A stretch of 64,000 bases of DNA from Argyresthia goedartella (taxonomy: Eukaryota > Arthropoda > Insecta > Lepidoptera > Argyresthiidae): positions 25,340,001 to 25,404,000 of the forward strand of contig OX463813.1 in the NCBI GenBank assembly GCA_949825045.1. The letters are read 5' to 3'. A program made the position numbers and the translations under genes. Below are positions 34,741-44,219 of the stretch, piece after piece. Position 1 is the first letter of the stretch, and each line of letters opens with the position of its first letter. The notes beneath the pieces were generated by a model. The model did no database searches and was not told where the DNA came from. It saw only the letters and a list, made by a program, of their open reading frames with translations.

Positions 34741-35030
34741 ATTTACATGTTAAATTGATCAAATGGTACGTACGCGTCTGTACTATACCTAGTATTCGCT
34801 TTATAGCTCTGTTGAAAAGTAACATTTGTGCGTGACAGGTGCACATGTTAATAAATCTTGTTATAAAGGCTTTTTGTTGTTACTAATAATATTACTTTCT
34901 TTACTGACATAATTTCTCTTCGAATTTCAATCCAGCAAGTTTAAAAGTAACTTTAAATAGCAGTTTAATCTGCAGGTGACGTTTAAGAAATGAAATTACA
35001 GGGCGACCACGACATTTTCGACAACCTCTG
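34741..35030. other. AT-rich non-coding DNA
   Basis: Nothing recognisable. Confidence 0.4.
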
Positions 35031-35095
35031 TGTGTGGCGTAGCGGTTGTGGCTCTGCATACCATGCGAGAGGTCCCGGGTTCAATAACTGAAAAA
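35031..35095 (+). repeat. SINE head, Gly-like (plus, truncated)
   Basis: Head only, 'acctctgtgtgtggcgtagcgg' in two words, then 'accatgcgagaggtcccggg'; it stops in A-rich sequence right next to the inverted full copy at 35107-35336, so the two copies are tail-to-tail. Confidence 0.65.
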
Positions 35096-35106
35096 AAAAA
35101 CAATTA

Positions 35107-35336
35107 GTGTAATATTTTTTTTAATGAACAAACATATATATAAACGTTTTCATACAGGCACATTGCTTCTGGGCCCCACACTCGGATATATTGTGTCGTA
35201 GGAACAAGAAACAGCGACATCACACACATACATATAAACATCCAAAATATATTTTTTTCTGCGTCCCCAGCCGGGGATCGACCCCGGGACCTCTCGCTTG
35301 GTAGGCAGAACCACAACCGCAGCGCCACAGAGGTCG
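35107..35336 (-). repeat. SINE with Gly-like tRNA head (minus)
   Basis: On the minus strand it begins 'gcgacctctgtggcgctgcgg' (in two words), has box B GGTCGATCCCC, then 'gatgtttatatgtatgtgtg', 'gtcgctgtttcttgttcc' and 'gagtgtggggcccagaagca', and ends in A/T-rich sequence. It is a well preserved member of the family at 33040. Confidence 0.75.
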
Positions 35337-35339
35337 CCT

Positions 35340-35385
35340 GTTACTACTGGGGGCTAGCCCATCGCTCCAGCTTTGAAGTTTTCCT
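35340..35385 (-). repeat. SINE body fragment
   Basis: Minus-strand 'gctggagcgatgggctagc' and 'tgaggaaaacttcaaa' resemble the body of the 30872 family. Short and degraded. Confidence 0.4.
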
Positions 35386-35709
35386 CACATAAAATCTAAG
35401 CAAGCCCCTATTCCTTTCCCCATTTCCCACGGTACAAATACAACTTTGAGCGCGAGCGCAGAAACATAAATAAAACTGCGACAGGTTATTGAATATATGA
35501 ACATCATTACTTAAGTGCCTGCCTATGTTAGGAGAGTTTATGAAAATGTATCGATACTGAATTCTCTATAAAATGGATTCTCACGGGTGATCTGTGGTAC
35601 GGATTCAGATAGCTATGCGGGAATTATTAAAATGCTAAAAAAAATTAAAAGCTTTGGAACATAAGAAGTCAGTCAATTGATATGGGAACATTGACTACTT
35701 GCTTGATTT
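35386..35709. other. Flank of the DIRS element
   Basis: No gene or repeat recognised. The DIRS element begins at 35710/35711. Confidence 0.4.
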
Positions 35710-35776
35710 TTGATGATTAAACGAACTTACCTGAAGTGAAGTTCGATCCCAATTAAACGAAGAGCTTCGTTCGAAG

Positions 35777-35914
35777 ATATTAGCATAGGTACACATGTAG
35801 TTTCACTCAAGGCTAGCCATTTCGCGCACTATATTTGGAGAAAAATATAAAGGTTCTAACGTAAGGTAGACCAAAAAATTCACAGCTCGCCCTTCCCTTG
35901 CCATTTGCTTTCAT
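35777..35914. repeat. DIRS inverted terminal repeat (3' side)
   Basis: The reverse complement of 40777-40918 over about 138 bases, nearly identical. Outside it the 3' end extends to 35710 with sequence that recurs, inverted, in the ICR. Confidence 0.9.
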
Positions 35915-35985
35915 TTATTTCGGAGATGTGCTGAGCTTTTTGATATTTCACGGATAGGGTACAGCTTACAGCGAGGGCGGGAGGG

Positions 35986-36110
35986 ATGCTAATATCTTCG
36001 AACGAAGCTCTTCGTGTAATTGGGATCGAACTTCACTTCAGGTAAGTTCGTTTAATCATCAATTACACATCAAGCTTCGTTCTTCGATATTAGCATAGGT
36101 ACACATGTAG
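35986..36110. repeat. DIRS internal complementary region (ICR)
   Basis: The left part (35986-36064) is the complement of the element's 3' end (35710-35786), and the right part (36060-36110) is the complement of its 5' end (about 40888-40939). The two meet at 'tcatcaattacac'. This is the diagnostic DIRS structure. Confidence 0.92.
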
Positions 36111-36291
36111 ATGTTGAGAGATAGTCGTGAAATATCAACTAATTCAATATGTAGATCGTTTATGTTTGGTAGTATAAATAATATAAAAAAATGTGATCAA
36201 AATATTAATTTACTGAGGTTTAATTTACTAAACAAGTACTTAAATACAAATTTATGTTTGTAAGTTTTATAATTGTAACATTGATAAATTA

Positions 36292-37203
36292 TTAGTTCAA
36301 TATATTTCTGGCGAATTCATCACTGGTAATCATGTTATCTGTAATAACCTTATTATAATGTTTAGCAAAAACAGCGGAGGTTGCACTCCAACCTGCCGAT
36401 TTTCTTATAGTGTCTAAACTAATTCCTGATTTGTATGCCTTAGACGTGGCTGCATGTCTAGTACTGTGTGCAGTGAATACTTCTGTGTTTATGCCACACT
36501 TTTTTAACGTATCCTTTACCCACCTGCATAACGTTTGTGACGTTACTTCTCGATATGGTTTTTTAAATGATATAAACAACGATTGCTGACTTTGGCGTAG
36601 TTGTCTTGTCTGATCTAGATATGTATGGAGTGTCCTGGCAGGACAAATTTGCGGCTTCTGTTCGAAAAATGGTAATGAAAGCAGAGGTTGGAGAGATCCG
36701 AGACGAGAAGTTTTAATAAGATCGGGTATCTTAATAATCGTTCCTGATTCTGAGGTGACTATGTTACTAATTTTAATTTTAGACAAAGTTTGAGCCCTGT
36801 GTGCTGTTACAAGTGCCAATATTGTGACTAATTTCTTAGAAATTTTCTCAAGACCTAAATCCTCATTGGGATACCAATTTGATAAATAATTTAGCAGCAG
36901 ATCAATATTCCAGGTTAAATTATACTTCGGTAGTGGAGGCCGTAAACGAAAAATACCTTTAAAGTATCTCGAAATACAATCAATATAATTTTTTTCTTGA
37001 CCCAATAACAACGACAAAGCAGACCGACAACTGTTAAGTGTGCCATAGCGAGCACCTGTATCAAAGATCTGTGTTAAAAAAAGTAGAACATCTGTTATGG
37101 AGGCATTGTAGGGATCGATTCCGCTAACATGACAATGAGTAAACCATTTTCTAAGACTAGTGTCGTATTGTTTAACCGTGTTGTCTGCAAGGGATGCCAC
37201 CAT
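36292..37203 (-). CDS. DIRS tyrosine recombinase
   Basis: The 303-codon frame is open and encodes a phage-integrase-like recombinase that would insert the circular DNA copy of the element. The N-terminal core-binding part (about 1-110) has 'TVKQYDTSLRKW'. The catalytic part shows Arg136 in 'TAHRAQTL', His246 and Arg249 in 'AHSTRHAATS', Trp272 in 'SAGWSA' in the place of the second His, and the nucleophile Tyr283 in 'KHYNKV'. All expected active residues are therefore present. Its ATG at 37203-37201 overlaps the stop of the RT frame by one base (TAATG), which suits translation by termination and re-initiation. No stop or frameshift is seen, so it is the best-preserved DIRS gene here. Confidence 0.92.
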   Translation of the reverse strand: MVASLADNTVKQYDTSLRKWFTHCHVSGIDPYNASITDVLLFLTQIFDTGARYGTLNSCRSALSLLLGQEKNYIDCISRYFKGIFRLRPPLPKYNLTWNIDLLLNYLSNWYPNEDLGLEKISKKLVTILALVTAHRAQTLSKIKISNIVTSESGTIIKIPDLIKTSRLGSLQPLLSLPFFEQKPQICPARTLHTYLDQTRQLRQSQQSLFISFKKPYREVTSQTLCRWVKDTLKKCGINTEVFTAHSTRHAATSKAYKSGISLDTIRKSAGWSATSAVFAKHYNKVITDNMITSDEFARNILN

Positions 37204-38717
37204 TATTGGGATAGCGGATGATGGGACTCCTCTTCGTAAGAGCGCTGTCCGGACAACAGCCCGACAACCAGGGTAATCCGCCGGTGTAGTGCCCGATCGC
37301 TACAATGAGAAATAATAAGATCATCCCTTGAATGTATAGCTAAGGGTTTTGACGTGAGAAGGCTTTTAAAAAGTGGGTACCAAGGCTGTGTTGGCCATTT
37401 TGGTACAACAACAATGCCTGTTGCTCGGTCATTAATTATTTTGCGTAAAGTTTTTAAGACAACTGATATTGGAGGGAATGCATAAAAAAATAAGTTGGTC
37501 CACGGCAGCGTAAAAGCATTGATTGCATATGCATCTGGATCTCTATGCCATGAAACATATTTATTACATTTATGATTGATTCGACTAGCAAAGAGATCAA
37601 TACTAGGAATACCAAAGTGATTTGTTATTGTGTTAAAGGCCTGATTGGAAATTTCCCACTCAATGTCGGGGTGTGACTTTCTGGATTCCGCATCTGCGAC
37701 TATATTATCAGATGATTTAATGTAATCGGCACAAACAGTAGTGCGATGGGTTTCACACCACTGCCAAAGCTGTTTTGTAATATTAGTCAAGTGCGGGAAC
37801 TGCACTCCGCCCATTCTATTGATATAAGATATTGCGGTTGTGTTATCAACACGCAATAATATCTGGCAGTAATACAAGTTTTGAGCAAATACTTTAAGAC
37901 CTAGGAATGCTGCCAATATCTCAAGGTAATTAATATGTAGGGATCGTTCGTGCTCATCCCAAGGACCATTGGCCGTATTGCCCCCACACGCGGCCCCCCA
38001 TCCCGTTGTTGAGGCATCAGTGTATATCTCAATGGCATATTCATCACTTTTTATTTTGCATACAGCATTATCAATATTATCTAACCACCAGTTAAATGTG
38101 GGGTTTAAAGATTTAGGTATCGTCATAAATTTATCGTAGTTTTCGTCGTCTTTTAGGTTTAGATATTTACATCGCTCTAAATCCTTTGTATATAGCCAGC
38201 CGTACTCTACGGCCTGACAAGCCGATGTAAGTAAACCTAAAAAACGAGCGAAATTTCTGATTTTGCATTTATTTAAGCTTTTAAATTTAATTAGTTCCCG
38301 TTTAATTTTTTCTTTTTTGTTTTCAGGTAACCTCACTTCTAACTTCGTCGAGTCTATAATATTCCCCAAGAATTTACAAGTTCTGCTTGGTTCCTTTGAG
38401 CTCTTTACCGTATTTATAATAAACCCAAGAGATTGTAATAGACATTTTGTATGTTTCATGTTATCTAAACACTCTTTATAAGAGTGACCTACCAAATGTA
38501 TGTCATCTAAATAAAATGTAGATAAATATCCCATGGAACGGAGAAGTTTAGCAACTGGTTTAAGTATTTTTGTGAAAACAAACGGCGCAGTATTTAAACC
38601 AAAAGGTAATACATTAAATTGATATAATTGGCCAGACCAGTAAAAACGCAAATACTTTCGAGAATTTTGATGAATGTTTACCAAGAAATATGCATCCTTT
38701 AAATCTGTAGTCGCCAT
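37203..38717 (-). CDS. DIRS reverse transcriptase-RNase H (main part)
   Basis: The 504-codon frame encodes the palm of the RT ('TTDLKDAYF' with the first Asp near residue 5, 'VLPFGLNTAPFVFTK', 'FYLDDI' with the two catalytic Asp at 71-72) and an RNase H domain (Asp234 in 'IYTDAS', Glu266 in 'NYLEILAA', Asp291 in 'RVDNTTA', Asp342 in 'VADAESR'). The C-terminal third ('IDLFASRINHKC', 'TLPWTNLFFYAFPP', 'VVPKWPTQPWYPL') is the extra domain typical of DIRS elements. The RT fingers are encoded upstream in another frame (38699-39256) because of an 8-bp tandem duplication, so the ATG at 38717 is probably not a true start. Confidence 0.9.
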   Translation of the reverse strand: MATTDLKDAYFLVNIHQNSRKYLRFYWSGQLYQFNVLPFGLNTAPFVFTKILKPVAKLLRSMGYLSTFYLDDIHLVGHSYKECLDNMKHTKCLLQSLGFIINTVKSSKEPSRTCKFLGNIIDSTKLEVRLPENKKEKIKRELIKFKSLNKCKIRNFARFLGLLTSACQAVEYGWLYTKDLERCKYLNLKDDENYDKFMTIPKSLNPTFNWWLDNIDNAVCKIKSDEYAIEIYTDASTTGWGAACGGNTANGPWDEHERSLHINYLEILAAFLGLKVFAQNLYYCQILLRVDNTTAISYINRMGGVQFPHLTNITKQLWQWCETHRTTVCADYIKSSDNIVADAESRKSHPDIEWEISNQAFNTITNHFGIPSIDLFASRINHKCNKYVSWHRDPDAYAINAFTLPWTNLFFYAFPPISVVLKTLRKIINDRATGIVVVPKWPTQPWYPLFKSLLTSKPLAIHSRDDLIISHCSDRALHRRITLVVGLLSGQRSYEEESHHPLSQ

Positions 38718-39256
38718 GTCGCCATAAGTTTCAAAGACGTTCGCAAGTCTTCAAGTTTAAAATGCTGCGTCGTTATGTGTTTATTAAGTTGTTTAAGATT
38801 TAATATAAATCGTTGTTGACCGTCAGGTTTCGGGATAAGAAAGGTGGTTGAAATGTATTGCCCTTCACAATGTTCACAAGGTGAGATAGCCCCAATGGTG
38901 AGAAGGTTTTTTATGCATTCTTTATAAGCATTGCATTCAAACTGCGAATACGTTGGTTCTACTGGAATAGTAAATTGAGTAACCGAACTAGACAATACAA
39001 TTTCATAATCTGTAATCCAGGATAGTATGACTGGGTTATTGGTAAGCAAAGTCCATTGTTTATGAAAATGAGAAAGTCTGCCTGCAGGTTTTACCGTATC
39101 TAACGCCTGTAGCGTTGTTGTGGCTGACGTGCGAATGTCCTGTAGGCGGCAGGGTGCCTCTGCGTCGTCGTCTGAGTCTGCGGCTGCGGCTGCCTCTGCG
39201 CTGGAGCAACCGGCGCGGGCGGGGGGGGGGGGGGGGGGGGGGCGCCGCTCGCGCAT
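38699..39256 (-). pseudogene. DIRS RT N-terminal part, frameshifted
   Basis: The portion below about 39100 encodes the RT fingers ('PAGRLSHFHKQW', 'TFLIPKPDGQQRFILNLKQLN', 'HFKLEDLRTS') and runs into a premature stop at 38699. The frame is lost where the octamer ATGGCGAC is present twice in tandem (about 38710-38725 on the minus strand); the following RT frame starts at the second copy. Above 39200 the proline- and alanine-rich codons lie across a run of G and overlap the gag frame in another phase, so they are not reliable protein sequence. Confidence 0.85.
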
Positions 39257-40053
39257 ACCTCGCGCCCCCCGCCCCGCTCGCCATCGTCTGAGGCCTGCGG
39301 CTCGTAGGAGGCCCTCTGTAGTTTAAAGGCCTGCTAGGGACTCTTGATGAAGTTTGAGTCAGCCTGATATTTGAGGCCAATCTCAAGTCTGCTCCTGATT
39401 TAGATATGGTTTTTGCTGTCTTTAAGGTCTCAGTGAGATTAGCAAATAGTGTTTCATCTATTTTGGTTTTTTCTAGCTGATCTTTTAAGTCCTTTTTTAC
39501 TGTTGAAAGTATGAAGAATCTTCTGAGGATCGAGTCAGAGTAATGTAAATCTACTAGGATACGGACGGTGTCCATTAATAGTTTTAACATCTCAGGGTCC
39601 TTTTGGTTTGACGCCAGAAGCAGCGTGATTGCAGCACTGAGCGACGATAGAGCGCATGAAGTCATAGATTGTTTGAGTTCAATGCCCTTGTCCCGTTTTA
39701 CTTGGCCTTCAATCAAGGAGGCGCGAATTTCAGGATTCAAAACTGGCGCTTTCAAAAGTCTGCAGTTTGCAGGGATAAGATATTTATCCTTCAGTTCCTT
39801 GCGGTTTTCTTTAGAAAGACCGGTTGTGACAATATAGTTCAGTCTGATAGCTAGATCCTTTTGGATGTCAGAACTGTACTCTTGGGTAAGAGTAGGGTCT
39901 TCGCCTAATATTTGCAATAATTCTGGGTCCAGTTCGGGTATTGGTTCATCCAGTGACATCCCGTGGAGTACATCAGCTGAAGAGGGCGGCGGCACAACAG
40001 TAGCTGCAGTAGTGGTGGTGGTGGCAGAATCGACGGCAGTGACAGCGTTGGTA

Positions 40054-40084
<31 letters not shown>

Positions 40085-40274
40085 AAGTCATGGTAATAGT
40101 GGTACGAGGCAGATCGGTAGGTACCACATCAGTGCTATGTGCGGCGTCATTGCTATTTTCAGCAGACTCCGAGTCTGGAGGGATATTCCAGTATGAGCAA
40201 CCAGGTAAGTCAGCATCTTCGTCCCTGACGGCGATGGAGACGCTCTCTGCAGGCAAAATACGTATTTTGCTCAA
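39060..40274 (-). CDS. DIRS gag-like protein
   Basis: The 404-codon frame has poly-Ala and poly-Thr runs near the start (from a GGC/GGT repeat at 40015-40083), then a helical region ('LDPELLQILGEDP', 'IRLNYIVTTGLSKENRKEL', 'APVLNPEIRASLIEGQVKRD', 'ALSSLSAAITLLLA') like the first ORF of other DIRS elements, and an Arg/Pro-rich C-terminus. It should coat the element RNA. Translation through the G run at 39221-39242 is uncertain, because its length decides whether gag or the RT frame continues. The likely start lies in an upstream exon (40703-40560), joined by an intron; in that case the ATG at 40274 is not used. Confidence 0.75.
39221..39242. repeat. Poly-G homopolymer in gag/RT region
   Basis: A run of more than 20 G on the plus strand in a GC-rich stretch. 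Such runs are often mis-sized in sequencing; its true length affects the reading frame of the DIRS gag C-terminus. Confidence 0.85.
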
Positions 40275-40559
40275 ATGTGGGTGTTATGTGAGACTCCAAA
40301 GCGAGAAACACGCAAACCCAGTTTTTTCAATGAGACAGTTTTACGTTTTTTCTGTCTACATATACATTGCTATAGAAATACCCAAACGGTAGACCCGGTC
40401 AGCATGTATTTTATTAGGAAGTGGAAAGCCCCTAGGTGGACAGTCCGATTTTCCAATCGTTTTGTTCAGATAAAACACCGTTATGTATGATGATAAGAAA
40501 AAACAGTCAAATCTGTTCCTTAGGTTCAAGCAACAAGTGTTATTTGTTGAATGACTCAC

Positions 40560-40703
40560 CTAGTCGGTTATGAGGCGAATAATTTTCGTCATCCGAGCTC
40601 GAAGAATGTCTACGCGACGTCGATGTTTCACTTTTCTTTCTAATTTTTTAAGTTTCTTCACTAAATAGTCGTAGTCATCACTGTCACTTTTCCTTTTCGG
40701 CAT
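40560..40703 (-). CDS. Possible first exon of DIRS gag
   Basis: On the minus strand, 'MPKRKSDSDDYDYLVKKLKKLERK' (in pieces: basic start, acidic stretch, KKLKKLERK coiled helix) begins at 40703. A consensus donor CTAG|GTGAGT is at 40560/40559 and an acceptor CCTGCAG at 40247. Joining them is in phase with the gag frame ('..ESVSIAVRDED'). The phase that reaches the donor ('SSSSDDENYSPHNRL') is offset by one base from the phase of the ATG, so a one-base change in the A-rich run near 40620 has broken the exon, or the start lies elsewhere. Confidence 0.5.
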   Translation of the reverse strand: MPKRKSDSDDYDYLVKKLKKLERKVKHRRRVDILRARMTKIIRLITD

Positions 40704-40776
40704 TTTATTGGTATTTTTATTTAATCAACAATAGAAAAATACCGAGCGCGCGAAACAGCGAAGCACTAAAACGTGA

Positions 40777-40918
40777 ATGAAAGCAAATGGCAAGGGAAGG
40801 GCGAGCTGTGAATTTTTTGGTCTACCTTACGTTAGAACCTTTATATTTTTCTCCAAATATAGTGCGCGAAATGGCTAGCCTTGAGTGAAACTACATGTGT
40901 ACCTATGTTAATATCGAA
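40777..40918. repeat. DIRS inverted terminal repeat (5' side)
   Basis: The inverted partner of 35777-35914. In element orientation it precedes the gag exon and probably holds the promoter. One visible difference is 'taacatagg' against 'tagcatagg'. The outermost bases to 40939 ('cgaagcttgatgtgtaat') recur inverted in the ICR. Confidence 0.9.
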
Positions 40919-40939
40919 GAACGAAGCTTGATGTGTAAT

Positions 40940-41245
40940 GTAGAAAAAATACCCACATAGAAATAGCCTTGGATTTAATTAATACATGTTATACATTTGA
41001 GTAACATAAGTGTAGTACGAGTAAACTAATTAATATGCAGAGGATCCCTGCCTACCCCCCTGAGAGACAGGCGATGTGTAATGTTTCTTGACAATTTGCA
41101 AACTAATGAACTCGCTGATGTAGGCTGGTGATGCGTTAAATTGCCTCTTAGATCAATAACTAAAGCCGGGGTAATTGTACGATGAGTAAACTGTACAGGA
41201 TGCAGAAGATATGTTTCATCTGAACCAATTTTCGCTACATCTTTT
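40940..41245. other. Flank of the DIRS element
   Basis: No gene or named repeat is visible. Confidence 0.4.
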
Positions 41246-41460
41246 TTAACCCCCACCGAAAATAGGGGTGTTATAAGCTTGAAGCTTCTGTTTGTCTGTC
41301 TGTCTGCCTGTGCCTATCGTAGCACTCTACCGTTTAAACGAGTGGATGGATATTAATGTGGTTTTTACAATTGATAGTAGACTTTATTGTGATGGTTCTT
41401 AGATATAATTTACTAATATCGGTTCAGCGGTTCAAAAGTTATGAGCCTAAATAGGTAATA
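41246..41460 (+). repeat. Dispersed repeat, 'gaagcttctgtttgtctgtctg' family
   Basis: It begins 'taacccccaccgaaaatagg' then 'ggtgttataagcttgaagc', the complement of the ends at 42392 and 61924, and continues with 'gatggttcttagatata', 'atcggttcagcggtt' and 'aaaagttatgag'. Same family as 29665-29830. Confidence 0.65.
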
Positions 41461-42009
41461 AGTAAACCAAATTTTTCCGTAAGGTTTCATTAATGTGGTG
41501 AGAGGGGTATTCATTTTTTCATTATAGGGCGAGCTTCTTCTTTTGAGGTTCAGTTTGCCATTGTCAATTATATTTGAAAGATCACAATTCGGTAGGATTT
41601 CAAGTTAATCATTAGTTTAGTTGATCACATTTGATTTATTTTTTATTTTCTCCATGTATGAGTGTCTGACTTTTAATAGTATATTATTTTTGCCTACTTA
41701 CAATAAAACATTGGAGTTTTTTTTTATTTGCTTCGAGCTCTCTCTCTCATTCATTTATTATAAAGAAAAGCATCCCTTCGTTTTGACTTTACAATGCTGC
41801 CCAGGTGCATCTGATAACAAATCATATTAATTTGTATTCACATGTTTCGGCTACATGTCTGGAGTAGGATCTTTTCTGCTAATAGTACATACCTTCTGTT
41901 AATTTTATATTGTTATTTTTATTTTTGGTTGTTTTTATTCAGTCATTATGACTGAATAAAAATAATCGACAAAAAAATAACACACATAACTTTAGTACTA
42001 CTCAACTAC
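41461..42009. other. AT-rich non-coding DNA
   Basis: Contains a short inverted repeat 'ttttattcagtcat/atgactgaataaaa' at about 41934-41963. No gene recognised. Confidence 0.45.
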
Positions 42010-42392
42010 GAAAAATCGCATTAAAAGCCGTCCACAGGTTTGGCCGCTATTCCTTATTAAGCTGATTACTTTCGTACTACGGAACCGATTTGAACTAAAC
42101 ACATCTAAGAACCATTGCAGTAAAATATAATACCAGGTTTAGGAAACCGTATTAAAATCCGTTTACCTGTTCGACCGCTATTCTTAATTTACCCGATAAA
42201 TTTCGAACTACTGAACAGATTTTAATAAAACATATCTAACAACAATTGGAGAGAAGTCTACTACCATTAACAGAAAACCGAATCAAAATCCGTCTAGCTG
42301 TTTGACCGGGTGCCACGGACAGACATATCAACACACCGATCGACAGACGCTTCAAACTTATAACACCTCTCTTTTGGTCGTCGGGGGTTAAT
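42010..42392 (-). repeat. Dispersed repeat (minus), internally tandem
   Basis: Two to three units of about 125-130 bases, each with 'ccgcta..tt', 'aactac.gaac.gattt', 'aacatatctaa' and 'gaaaaccg.atcaaaatccgt', are followed by 'cagacgcttcaaacttataac' and 'ggtcgtcgggggttaa'. The same plan is found at 61460-61924. Confidence 0.65.
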
Positions 42393-43191
42393 AAATAACA
42401 AATCATACGAGCAATGTTCTTAGCATAAGTACCTTTGCGCATTCTAGCTATACTCGTAGGTAGGTATGGACCGGGCGAGGGTGAACTAGGGATGAGAACG
42501 CGCGGAGCCTTAAGTTAGTTTTCGCGTCAAAATTCAAAACACTATTTGGGCGTGATGAGTGTAAACTGGCTGTATGTCATAACGGCACGCGCATCACTGC
42601 TAAATATGTCCACTATTAGCCAGTTGCTTTAAGAATTTAACCCGGTCTTAAATATGTAGGTAACTCGATGATTTATGATTATGGCAAGTTTTTACAGAAT
42701 TAAACAAGTGTAACGAAAGGGGTTGTTGGGAACATATTCTGATAAATTTTTAATATGGAGCCGATTTGATAAGAAACACTTTATTTATCACTTCTCCGTG
42801 TAAAGAATTCTATATTATTACAAATTGTTATTTACGTATTTTCTCTTGTCACCTACGTACGATCTTCTAGACCGATTATTTTATATATATTTTAGCTAAT
42901 TATCAAGCAAAAATGCTTCAATTAAGCTCTTAAGTAAGTAAGTAAGTCACAAAACGATATTAATAAAATTATTCAACTAATTAAATATTGTTAATTGGTT
43001 AATAATGCGGGCTCATTATGGAAATCTTAATATCAGACAAACAGACAATTAAAATTAATGGTCGTGTGTGACTTAATTAAGTATCAAGATTAGTTTAAGT
43101 ATCATTTTGCTTCATTATAGTTATTAAGCTATCATTTCAAGATTTATCCTAGAAATAGATCTTTGTTTATTTATATTTAATTTATTTACAG
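42393..43191. other. AT-rich sequence, probable intron before the host exon
   Basis: No coding signal. It ends in a polypyrimidine-containing stretch and 'ttatttacag' (43182-43191), a good 3' splice site for the exon that follows. Confidence 0.45.
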
Positions 43192-43346
43192 GGTCCATTA
43201 CTAACATAAAAAATGACACCGGTCTAGGGCGAGTCTCGCACTCGCACACGATGGAGCACATCATTCACGACATACGGCCCTCTGACGAACCGACGATGGA
43301 CAGAATACTGACGGACAACGGACGCTTAGTTTTTAGATTAACTTAA
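43192..43346 (+). CDS. Candidate host gene terminal exon
   Basis: Directly after the acceptor TTATTTACAG a frame is open for 50 codons plus a TAA stop (43344-43346); the first two bases complete a split codon. The peptide ends '..HTMEHIIHDIRPSDEPTM' 'DRILTDNGRLVFRLT'. Codons favour G or C at third positions (ACC, CTG, GAC, CAC, CGC), unlike the surrounding AT-rich DNA and unlike the retroelement frames, and no repeat partner exists in the window. An ATTAAA poly(A) signal-like word lies at about 43451 but falls inside the target site of the retroelement inserted at 43464. I do not recognise the protein. Alternatives are a chance frame or an exon from an old processed element. Upstream exons were not found and may lie outside or within the long introns. 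Confidence 0.5.
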
Positions 43347-43438
43347 CTCTTTTACATGAACTATGCATGACATGTAAGTGGGCAGAAATATAGTAACGTA
43401 ATATAGAAATACAATCAAATCTGATACCAATATATAAA

Positions 43439-43463
43439 CATTTATTTTTTATTAAAAGATAGC
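43439..43463. repeat. 25-bp target-site duplication, left
   Basis: A perfect copy of 47843-47867, beginning 'catttattttttatta' and ending 'agatagc'. The two copies flank the OTU retroelement. Confidence 0.85.
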
Positions 43464-44219
43464 GGAGTGGCGTTTGTGTTGCCGGACCGAACGGACGTGT
43501 CCCCCCGAGATCTCCCAAACGCATTTAAACAAACAATAGTTTTCATCCCCGGCGCGCGCCTTTTGTTCTGCCTCCGGAGGCCCGAAAACGAGCCTGGCTT
43601 ATACCGCGTGTTACTGTAAGGGTTACCTGGGGAATGTGCGTGATCCATCTAGGCACCCCATCTGTGCAATACCACACATTTCAGTGATTGTGATGATACT
43701 AGTGCGGTCAAGTGTAATGAATGCCCAGAGAACTGCGCGATACTCTTAGGCATCCCATCTGTGCAAGCCCTAAAATTTATTCTAGGCCAGGTGCACGTCT
43801 GAGCCACGCAGCGACAGGCCGGCAGCGAGCGACGCCTACGCAACACACCCTCAACGCTACTGCCTCCACCACCACCGCCGCTGAACACACCAACCTGGTG
43901 AGATCATTCCGATTAGGACATCATTGATAGTGATTACCTACCTCTAACTTTATTTCTCTCAGCACCACTCGCCGCCTGACAATAATAAACCACCACTTAC
44001 CGCGGCCGCGGTCGCCCCTATTGACTAAGGCATAATCACATTTATAGGTGCGTCATAGGCAGGATATAACAATTCCCTACCTACGCAATATCAAAATCAA
44101 CTAATAAAACATTATTATAGCTACATATACTTATATTGCTTTGCCTGAAAATAAATTCGAGATAATTCTCCTCGAGATTTATTTTCTCCTCATCTTCGAA
44201 AGACAATCTCACAATCTAA

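Larger units (their letters stand above)
35710..40939 (-). mobile_element. Structurally complete DIRS-type retroelement
   Basis: Reading on the minus strand: outer 5' end and inverted terminal repeat, gag-like ORF, reverse transcriptase-RNase H ORF, tyrosine recombinase ORF, internal complementary region (ICR) and 3' inverted terminal repeat. The ICR at 35986-36110 is the complement of both outer ends joined head to tail, as needed to copy a closed circle in DIRS elements. From this the ends can be read as 35710 and 40939 with a one-base overlap (T) at the junction. There is no target duplication, as expected for recombinase-mediated insertion. Gag and RT carry breaks; the recombinase frame is open. 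Confidence 0.95.

Noticed and set aside
39865..40392. Ala/Val-rich plus-strand frame of 175 codons
   Set aside because: It is the opposite strand of the DIRS gag frame, open because of GGC/GGT repeats.
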